Below are positions 6,824-11,927 of a DNA stretch of 11,927 nt, in pieces. Within the stretch, counting starts at the first letter, position 1, and each line of letters starts with the position of its first letter. This DNA is from Candidatus Parabacteroides intestinavium (lineage in GTDB: Bacteria > Bacteroidota > Bacteroidia > Bacteroidales > Tannerellaceae): assembly GCA_019118725.1 (NCBI GenBank), contig DWYO01000050.1, positions 1 through 11,927 on the forward strand. The letters run 5' to 3'. Position numbers and translations under genes: made by a program. Below the pieces are notes generated by a model that ran no database searches, was not told the DNA's origin, and saw nothing but the letters and a program-made list of their open reading frames with translations.

Positions 6824-9040
6824 ATGGGACACAAATTCACATTACTGTGTGCTGCTTCTCTATTGCTGGGAGTAGCTTGTACGCCGAAACAGAGCGAAGA
6901 CAATATGGGTTTGGTGCAATATACCAATCCGATGATCGGAACAGACTTTACCGGTAACACTTATCCCGGAGCCCAAGTCCCATTCGGTATGGTTCAGCTG
7001 AGCCCGGATAACGGACTTCCGGGATGGGACCGCATATCCGGATATTTCTATCCGGATTCCACCATTGCCGGATTCAGCCATACCCACCTGTCGGGCACCG
7101 GAGCCGGAGATTTGTATGACATTTCCTTTATGCCGGTAACCCATCCGTATAAGCAAGCGGATGCTCCGCTGGGAATCTATTCGACCTTCTCGCACAACGA
7201 CGAGTCGGCTTCAGCAGGCTATTATCGGGTATTCTTGAAAGATTATAACATTGACGTAGAACTTACCGCCACCGAACGTTGCGGCATTCAGCGATATACC
7301 TTCCCGGAAGCGGAATCTTCCATATTCCTGAATCTGAAAAAGGCCATGAACTGGGATTTCACGCTTGACTCCAAAATCGAAGTAGTCGATTCATGCACCA
7401 TCCGGGGCTACCGGCACTCCATGGGCTGGTCTCCCAAGCAACATGTCTACTTCTACACCCGCTTCTCCCGTCCGTTCGATGCCTGCTCTTTAGATACTAC
7501 CGCCATCGAAACGATGGATGAAGGACGCATCGGAACCGCATTCATCGCGCGATTTGATTTCAAGACACATAAAGACGAAGAGATTCTGGTCACAACAGCT
7601 ATCTCCGGAGTAAGCATGGAGGGCGCACAAAAGAACCTCATGGCCGAAGCTCCCAAGGATGACTTCGATTATTACCATCAGCAGGCCGTTGCCAATTGGA
7701 ATGAAAAGTTAGGGAAGATTGAAGTCTCCTCTGACGATGCCAACCTGAAGACCATCTTCTATACAGCCCTGTATCACGCCATGGTGGCTCCTACCATCTA
7801 TTCGGACGTAGACGGGCAATATTTCGGTCCGGACGGAAAGGTTCATCAGGCCGAAGGGTGGACCAACTATTCTACCTTCTCACTATGGGACACTTACCGC
7901 GCCTCACACCCGTTGTTCACCTACCTGCAACCCAAGCGTGCGAACGACATGATCCAATGCTTCCTCCATTTCTATGAGCAGAGCGGCGCGCTCCCGTTAT
8001 GGAATTTGTATGGCTGGGAAACCAACATGATGATCGGATATCATGCCGTGCCGGTAATCGTAGACGCTTACTTAAAAGGCATTGGCAATTTTGACGCGGA
8101 AAAGGCCTTAGAGGCTTGCATCGCTTCGGCCAACCGGGATGACTATCACGGCATAGGTTTCTATAAAGCTCACGGATATGTACCGCGCGACAAAGAGAAT
8201 TGGTCTATGTCTAAGACAATGGAATATGCCTACGACGATTATTGCATAGCGCGGATGGCCGAGGCTATGGGCAAGCAGGATATCGCGAAAGAATATTATG
8301 AACGGGCAAAGAACTATCGGAATGTATTCAACCCGGAAACCTCATTCATGCAGCCCCGTGATTCGAAAGGCGATTTCATTCCGAATTATGACCCGGAAGA
8401 GTATATCGAAGATATTTGCGAAAGCAATGGCTGGCAATATTATTGGGCTGTACAACATGATGTAGATGGCTTAATCGAACTGACCGGTGGTGAGGAGCGT
8501 TTCGCGCAACGATTGGATAGTATGTTTACTTTCGAACCCACCGATAAATCCAAGTTACCGATATTCAGTACAGGTATGATCGGGCAATATGCGCATGGCA
8601 ACGAACCCGGACATCATGTCGTTTATTGGTTCAACCGCATCAAACAGCCTTGGAAAACCCAAAAATATGCCGCACAAATCATGCATACCCTCTACACCAA
8701 TGCCCCGGATGGTATCTGCGGAAATGATGATTGCGGACAGATGTCGGCATGGTACGTATTCAGTGCGATGGGATTCTATCCGGTCGATGCCATTGGTGGT
8801 ATCTATGAGATAGGAACGCCGTTGTTCCCTGAAGTTAAACTGAATTTAGACAATGGAAAGACCTTTACCGTCCAAGCAAACAATGTCAGCCAAGAGAACA
8901 TTTACATACAATCGGTCAAGGTCAACGGCAAGCCTTATGATAAGAGTTATATCACACACGATATGATTATGCAAGGAGATACTCTCCAGTTCGAAATGGG
9001 GAATCAGCCCGGACCGGTTTGGTATCTCTCGTCATTCTGA
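6824..9040 (+). CDS. GH92 family exo-alpha-mannosidase, lipoprotein
   Basis: A 738-residue glycoside hydrolase expected to remove terminal alpha-mannose from glycans, a calcium-dependent activity typical of the family. A lipoprotein signal ends in LLGVAC, with Cys19 as the lipid-anchor residue; the mature start TPKQSED has acidic residues that may favour surface export. GH92 motifs appear in order: GFSHTHLSGTGAGD in the N-terminal beta-sandwich domain, LWDTYRASHPLF, GWETNMM, ESNGWQYYW (Glu533, likely the general acid), GNEPGHH (592-598) and GNDDCGQMSAWYVFSAMGF (Asp635/Asp636, likely including the base). Length is normal. Linkage preference (alpha-1,2, -1,3 or other) cannot be read from the sequence with confidence. 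No SusC/SusD or other glycan genes adjoin it, so it looks like a stand-alone enzyme with its own promoter and terminator. Confidence 0.93.
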   Translation: MGHKFTLLCAASLLLGVACTPKQSEDNMGLVQYTNPMIGTDFTGNTYPGAQVPFGMVQLSPDNGLPGWDRISGYFYPDSTIAGFSHTHLSGTGAGDLYDISFMPVTHPYKQADAPLGIYSTFSHNDESASAGYYRVFLKDYNIDVELTATERCGIQRYTFPEAESSIFLNLKKAMNWDFTLDSKIEVVDSCTIRGYRHSMGWSPKQHVYFYTRFSRPFDACSLDTTAIETMDEGRIGTAFIARFDFKTHKDEEILVTTAISGVSMEGAQKNLMAEAPKDDFDYYHQQAVANWNEKLGKIEVSSDDANLKTIFYTALYHAMVAPTIYSDVDGQYFGPDGKVHQAEGWTNYSTFSLWDTYRASHPLFTYLQPKRANDMIQCFLHFYEQSGALPLWNLYGWETNMMIGYHAVPVIVDAYLKGIGNFDAEKALEACIASANRDDYHGIGFYKAHGYVPRDKENWSMSKTMEYAYDDYCIARMAEAMGKQDIAKEYYERAKNYRNVFNPETSFMQPRDSKGDFIPNYDPEEYIEDICESNGWQYYWAVQHDVDGLIELTGGEERFAQRLDSMFTFEPTDKSKLPIFSTGMIGQYAHGNEPGHHVVYWFNRIKQPWKTQKYAAQIMHTLYTNAPDGICGNDDCGQMSAWYVFSAMGFYPVDAIGGIYEIGTPLFPEVKLNLDNGKTFTVQANNVSQENIYIQSVKVNGKPYDKSYITHDMIMQGDTLQFEMGNQPGPVWYLSSF

Positions 9041-9081
9041 TCGGAGCAAAGCGAAAATTCGAAGAATCTCTTATAAACAGT

Positions 9082-9115
9082 GAGGATGTGTCAAAATGAT
9101 GCATCCTCTTTTTTT
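9082..9115 (+). terminator. Intrinsic terminator of the GH92 gene
   Basis: GAGGATG (9082-9088) pairs with CATCCTC (9102-9108), with a possible inner TCA/TGA extension, and seven T residues follow at 9109-9115. It lies 41 bases after the stop codon and isolates the switch region downstream. Confidence 0.85.
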
Positions 9116-9172
9116 ATTATAGGAGTGACACGTTAACAAAGCCACCCAAAAGCAATGTGTAAACAACTCTAA

Positions 9173-9207
9173 AAAACGCCATAGTTCTTAGGGAACTATG
9201 GCGTTTT
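9173..9207 (-). terminator. Hairpin overlapping the left inverted repeat, terminator-like for leftward transcription
   Basis: Bases 9173-9187 (AAAACGCCATAGTTC) pair perfectly with 9193-9207 around the 5-base loop TTAGG. Read on the minus strand, the hairpin ends in GCG followed by six T residues, a good intrinsic terminator. In the plus direction only four T residues follow. It would stop transcription coming from the minus-strand promoter at 9256-9263. One half of the stem lies inside the invertible segment, so inversion should dissolve it. Confidence 0.65.
9180..9198 (+). repeat. Left inverted repeat of the putative invertible promoter
   Basis: This 19-bp sequence, CATAGTTCTTAGGGAACTA, recurs perfectly as its reverse complement at 9328-9346. 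The core AGTTC-TTAGG-GAACT has dyad arms around an asymmetric 5-base centre, as expected of a site-specific recombinase crossover site. The asymmetric centres of the two sites face opposite ways, which dictates inversion rather than deletion. Confidence 0.8.
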
Positions 9208-9327
9208 CGGCTTCAAAATTACGTTTTTTTTATTAGTGTACCTATTTTTTCTCCACAAAAGTACGCCTTTTAACATAAAATATATGCAAATCTCAAAAAT
9301 AATTTATGTTCAAGAAGATAAAAGACG
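9199..9327. promoter_or_regulatory. Putative 129-bp invertible promoter segment upstream of the fimbrial operon
   Basis: The AT-rich segment is flanked by perfect 19-bp inverted repeats and lies directly upstream of the DUF3575/OmpA-like/pilin genes. Its only exact -7 boxes, TACTTTTG (complement of 9256-9263) and TAATTTTG (complement of 9214-9221), are both on the minus strand and point away from the fimbrial genes. Only a weaker TACGTTTT (9220-9227) faces them. Inversion would place TACTTTTG at about 9263-9270 on the plus strand, some 120 bases upstream of the ATG at 9393. The -33 match (TTTG, complement of 9287-9290) is 23 bases away, longer than ideal. No recombinase gene is in the window. 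Confidence 0.75.
9256..9263 (-). promoter_or_regulatory. Best -7 box inside the invertible segment (currently facing left)
   Basis: TACTTTTG on the minus strand fits TAnnTTTG exactly. A TTTG lies 23 bases upstream of it (complement of 9287-9290). In this orientation it fires towards the hairpin at 9173-9207, not towards the fimbrial genes. Confidence 0.5.
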
Positions 9328-9346
9328 TAGTTCCCTAAGAACTATG
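9328..9346 (-). repeat. Right inverted repeat of the putative invertible promoter
   Basis: TAGTTCCCTAAGAACTATG is the exact reverse complement of 9180-9198. It lies 47 bases before the first fimbrial ATG, so any promoter brought in by inversion would give a leader containing this site. Confidence 0.8.
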
Positions 9347-9392
9347 ATATGCAGAGTAAGGAGAGAAAGAATAACTAAAAAACGTACAATAC

Positions 9393-9989
9393 ATGAATTG
9401 GAAGAAGTTTTTATTGTCGGTTTTGTTGCTTTGCTTAGCATTTCCAAACTATGCGCAGGATTTCTTTTCCGAGAGCAAAGCTCCTATTGTGGGATTAAAG
9501 ACGAATATTCCTTATTGGGGAACAACAACACCCAACTTTGGAATCGAGTTCCGTCTTGCCAAAAAGTGGTCTCTTGACATCGAGGCCGGGTTAAACCCTT
9601 TCGATGGAAAGAATGATGACGGGTCGTATGACCGCTCTTTGAAGCATTTCCGCCTTCATCCGGAGGCGCGCTATTGGTTTTGCGAAGCTTTTAATGGACA
9701 TTTCTTGGGGCTACATGTTCCCTACCTTATTTATAATATAGCCGACATCAAGATTCTCGGTACTGAGAACGAACGGCATCAGGGTTGGGGTACAGGTGTC
9801 GGTTTGAGCTATGGTTATTCCTGGCTGTTAGGCAAGCATTGGAACATCGAGGCTACAGTGGGTGTCGGTTATCTCTATCTGGAATCCGACCGTTATCCGT
9901 GTACCAATTGCGGCACGAAGCAGGATGTGAAAAAGAAACACTATGTCGGTCCTACTCAGGCGGCTGTCAATCTGATTTATGTATTCTAA
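9393..9989 (+). CDS. DUF3575 outer-membrane barrel protein of the fimbrial locus
   Basis: A 198-residue protein with a signal peptide (about 1-21, ending NYA|Q) and a small beta-barrel-like body of alternating strands ending in LIYVF. It carries the features I associate with DUF3575: LKTNIPYW near the mature start, NFGIEFRLAKKWSLDIEAGLNPF, PEARYWFCEAFNGHF (90-104), GVGLSYGYSWLLGKHWNIEA, and a CTNCG cysteine pair (170, 173). The family commonly sits beside DUF3868/OmpA-like and fimbrillin genes in Bacteroidales, as here. Its exact job, perhaps an outer-membrane anchor or channel for the pilus, is not established. ATG at 9393 is preferred because it opens directly on the signal peptide. It is the first gene after the invertible promoter, and its stop codon is followed one base later by the next gene's likely start. 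Confidence 0.88.
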   Translation: MNWKKFLLSVLLLCLAFPNYAQDFFSESKAPIVGLKTNIPYWGTTTPNFGIEFRLAKKWSLDIEAGLNPFDGKNDDGSYDRSLKHFRLHPEARYWFCEAFNGHFLGLHVPYLIYNIADIKILGTENERHQGWGTGVGLSYGYSWLLGKHWNIEATVGVGYLYLESDRYPCTNCGTKQDVKKKHYVGPTQAAVNLIYVF

Positions 9990-9990
9990 A

Positions 9991-11412
9991 ATGAAGACGA
10001 ACATGAAACGATTTGCATATACCTTATTCTGCATGGCAGCGTTTACCACTTCTGCTATGGCGCAAGCCAACAGCGATACGCTGCGTGTCGTTGAAAGCAA
10101 TGTTTCCCGCGTAGGCGAGGACGTGATTGTCGATATGAAGTTGGATTTGAGTCATATCGAAGTGGGGCGTAACCGGACATTGGTGTATCGTCCGCTGTTG
10201 ATGAAAGAGGACAGTGTGGCGGAGTTGACTCCTATTATCGTAAACGGCCGGGTGCGCCATATCCAATATCAGCGTTTGGAACGCGCGGAGGATTTTCCGA
10301 ATGAGATAGAAATCCGTCGCGAGAACGGTACGGAGCAGACTCTTGACTATCATGCCCGTGTCCCGTTTACCGACTGGATGAACAAGTCGGAGGTAGTGAT
10401 GGTCTGCGACCTGTGCGGGTGCGGCTGGGAGTCGTTGCAGAACGACCGTTCATCGCTCTTCCCGGTCAATCTGATACATGAGCCGGTAGTTCCTGCCGTT
10501 TTGTATATCACGCCTTTAGCCGAGGTGAAAGTGCGTGAGAAGTCGGGCAGCGCTTATTTGGATTTCCCCGTAAACCAGACTGTTATCCGTCCGGACTATC
10601 GCCGCAACTCTACCGAACTGGCGGCTATCGATGCCACTATCCAATCGGTCGAGGATGACCCGAATGCTACAATTACCAAGGTAACTATCAAAGGCTATGC
10701 CTCTCCCGAAGGTTCATACGCCAACAACCAGCGTCTGGCGGAAGGACGCTCCAACGCTTTGCTGGAATACGTGAAGAAACTGCACGACTTTGGCGATGCG
10801 GAGTTTTCTGTCAGCTCGGAACCGGAGGATTGGGAAGGCTTGGAAAAACGTATCGAATCTTCCAGCATAGCGGATAAAGAGGAATGGCTGGCGATTATCC
10901 GCGATTCCGAACCGGCCGACCTTGACCGTAAGGAATGGAAACTGAAGCAGTTGCCTACGTATCGCGAAGTGCTGAATACGATTTATCCGGCTTTGCGCCA
11001 CTCGGATTATACGGTAGAATACCATATCCGCAACTTTACCACCGACGAGGCACGCGAGATGCTTTACAAAGATCCGTCTCAGTTGAGCCTAGAGGAGATG
11101 TACCGCGTGGCTCAGACCTACGAGGTGGGCAGCGAATCCTATAACGAAGTGTTCGAAATAGCCGTCCGCCTTTATCCGGATGATCCTATCTCGAATCTCA
11201 ACGCTGCCAATACCGCCCTGCTGAACCGCAATGCCACTGCCGCACGCCGTTACCTGACAAAAGCGGCGGAGGGCCCGGAAAAGCGTCTGGCGGAAGGTGT
11301 GGCAAGCTGGCTGGAGGGCGATACTGACCAGGCTCGTTCTATCTTCGAAAGCCTGACCGACGACCCGAAAGTGGGCGTGCAGGCAAAGGAGAATCTGGAG
11401 AAAATGGACTAA
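9991..11412 (+). CDS. DUF3868 / OmpA-like protein of the fimbrial locus
   Basis: About 473 residues from ATG at 9991, one base after the preceding stop (TAA-A-ATG), which suggests translational coupling. In-frame ATGs at 9979 (overlapping that stop) and 10003 are alternatives; all keep the signal peptide MKRFAYTLF...SAMA|QAN. Residues about 28-145 resemble DUF3868 and end in a cysteine cluster CDLCGCGW (Cys139, 142, 144). Residues about 185-265 form an OmpA-like domain with KGYASPEG (234-241) and NNQRLAEGRSNALLEYV, the part expected to hold peptidoglycan. Residues about 365-470 are helical with TPR-like spacing (SNLNAANTALLNRNATAARRYL). This architecture fits a periplasmic or outer-membrane protein linking a pilus to the cell wall. 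That role is inferred from domain content and neighbours. Confidence 0.85.
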   Translation: MKTNMKRFAYTLFCMAAFTTSAMAQANSDTLRVVESNVSRVGEDVIVDMKLDLSHIEVGRNRTLVYRPLLMKEDSVAELTPIIVNGRVRHIQYQRLERAEDFPNEIEIRRENGTEQTLDYHARVPFTDWMNKSEVVMVCDLCGCGWESLQNDRSSLFPVNLIHEPVVPAVLYITPLAEVKVREKSGSAYLDFPVNQTVIRPDYRRNSTELAAIDATIQSVEDDPNATITKVTIKGYASPEGSYANNQRLAEGRSNALLEYVKKLHDFGDAEFSVSSEPEDWEGLEKRIESSSIADKEEWLAIIRDSEPADLDRKEWKLKQLPTYREVLNTIYPALRHSDYTVEYHIRNFTTDEAREMLYKDPSQLSLEEMYRVAQTYEVGSESYNEVFEIAVRLYPDDPISNLNAANTALLNRNATAARRYLTKAAEGPEKRLAEGVASWLEGDTDQARSIFESLTDDPKVGVQAKENLEKMD

Positions 11413-11444
11413 ATGAAGAAGTAAGAATTTAGAATAAAGAATGC

Positions 11445-11582
11445 TCTGCCGCTGACCTGCTCCAAGGTCTGCCGCAGATGGCATTCGGGGTCTGCGGCAG
11501 ACCACTATCCTGATCTGCCGCAGATGGCTGAACTGGTCTGCCGCAGATGTTGGAGCACCTCTGCCGCAGACCCGACAAAAGG
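11445..11582. repeat. Six regularly spaced 11-bp near-palindromes, period 23 bp
   Basis: TCTGCCGCAGA begins at 11468, 11514, 11537 and 11560. A one-mismatch copy (TCTGCCGCTGA) begins at 11445 and the reverse complement (TCTGCGGCAGA) at 11491. All six starts are exactly 23 bp apart, and each core is followed by a 12-base variable part. The core is palindromic except for its central base. The array fills the gap between the OmpA-like gene and the pilin gene and is markedly more GC-rich than the AT-rich flanks. Because every core can pair with the others, the transcript could form several alternative stems. Confidence 0.9.
11466..11503. other. 13-bp stem formed by array units 2 and 3
   Basis: GGTCTGCCGCAGA (11466-11478) is the exact reverse complement of TCTGCGGCAGACC (11491-11503), giving a GC-rich 13-bp stem with a 12-base loop. 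No T-run follows, so it resembles an mRNA-stabilising or attenuating hairpin between operon genes rather than an intrinsic terminator. Confidence 0.65.
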
Positions 11583-11634
11583 AGTAAACAAGATAAATTA
11601 AAAACAAAATTAGTAACTAAAAAGAATGATAGAC

Positions 11635-11927
11635 ATGAAACTAAAAAGTACACTTTGGACATTGGCCGTGGCATTAGCGGTGGTGTCTTGTTCAGATGAA
11701 TTGGGTAATGACCCAAATGTTACTGGAGGTGAAGATTTTAATGGCCCCTCTGCTTACATGAATATCTCTGTAAATGCGGGCTTGCAGACGAGATCTAATC
11801 CTACCGGAGGTGAAACGGGTGATGGAGATGAACCTGGTTCTTTAGAAGAATCAAACGTGAAGGATGTGACGGTAGTTTTGTTCAAAGGTGTTAAAAGCTC
11901 ATCGGGAGTAACAGGAAATTATGACAT
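11635..11927 (+). CDS. Mfa1/FimA-like major fimbrial subunit, lipoprotein precursor (3' end outside the window)
   Basis: The first 97 codons of a pilin-type lipoprotein are visible; the frame stays open to the window end. ATG at 11635 gives MKLKSTLWTLAV with lipobox VVSC and lipidated Cys19; an in-frame ATG at 11626 would add three residues. After a short acidic, flexible stretch comes AYMNISVNAG then Leu-Gln-Thr-Arg53, a Gly/Asp/Glu-rich linker, and NVKDVTVVLF, resembling the start of Porphyromonas Mfa1. In type V pilins a trypsin-like protease cuts after an arginine at this place so that a donor strand can polymerise the subunits; Arg53 would be the candidate. It follows the OmpA-like gene and the 23-bp repeat array, so it probably belongs to the same switched operon. 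Whether it is the shaft or a minor subunit cannot be told from this part. Confidence 0.75.
   Translation, partial: MKLKSTLWTLAVALAVVSCSDELGNDPNVTGGEDFNGPSAYMNISVNAGLQTRSNPTGGETGDGDEPGSLEESNVKDVTVVLFKGVKSSSGVTGNYD

Noticed and set aside
9236..9577. 113-codon plus-strand frame beginning inside the invertible segment
   Set aside because: It runs out of frame through the DUF3575 gene and lacks a signal peptide or domain. The DUF3575 frame has clear family motifs.
11445..11582. CRISPR array
   Set aside because: The repeats are only 11 bp and the spacers 12 bp, far shorter than CRISPR units. One repeat is inverted and no cas gene is nearby.
11577..11584. AAAAGGAG as a Shine-Dalgarno sequence for the pilin gene
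   Set aside because: It lies more than 40 bases from either candidate ATG (11626 or 11635), too far to act in initiation.
11089..11716. Two minus-strand open frames (172 and 95 codons) across the 23-bp array
   Set aside because: They overlap the OmpA-like gene and pilin start, and their Cys/Gly/Arg-rich stretches come from translating the repeats.

Overview
The window reads as chromosomal DNA of a gut-type Bacteroidales bacterium (Bacteroides/Parabacteroides-like). Three things point there: several promoters fit the Bacteroidetes pattern (TTG, about 19-20 bases, then TAnnTTTG), Shine-Dalgarno sequences are absent or misplaced, and the gene families are typical of the group (a Porphyromonas-like Fe/Mn superoxide dismutase, a GH92 mannosidase lipoprotein, and DUF3575, DUF3868/OmpA-like and Mfa1-like fimbrial proteins). 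The species cannot be fixed from this sequence.

Layout. Bases 1-600 carry a cytoplasmic superoxide dismutase, followed by a long imperfect palindrome. A convergent pair of outer-membrane barrel genes follows: a short Omp85 barrel without POTRA domains (+) and a patatin phospholipase fused to a POTRA-like segment and an Omp85 barrel, resembling type Vd autotransporters (-). Next come two minus-strand tRNA genes, Thr(UGU) then Tyr(GUA), behind one good promoter. The spacer between that promoter and guaA holds four 22-bp tandem units. guaA (GMP synthase) ends in a strong terminator. A GH92 alpha-mannosidase lipoprotein gene follows with its own promoter and terminator.

From 9.1 kb to the end lies a fimbrial (type V pilus-like) locus: DUF3575 barrel, DUF3868/OmpA-like protein, then the start of an Mfa1-like pilin lipoprotein that runs off the window. 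Upstream of it two perfect 19-bp inverted repeats flank a 129-bp segment whose best promoter points away from the fimbrial genes. This looks like a phase-variation switch seen here in the OFF orientation. The left repeat also forms a 15-bp terminator-like hairpin that exists only in this orientation.

Between the OmpA-like gene and the pilin gene there are six copies of an 11-bp near-palindrome (TCTGCCGCAGA) spaced exactly 23 bp apart. Its architecture, a short conserved core plus a variable spacer at a fixed two-turn period, resembles the 22-bp array upstream of guaA. These two arrays and the invertible promoter are the least explained parts of the window.
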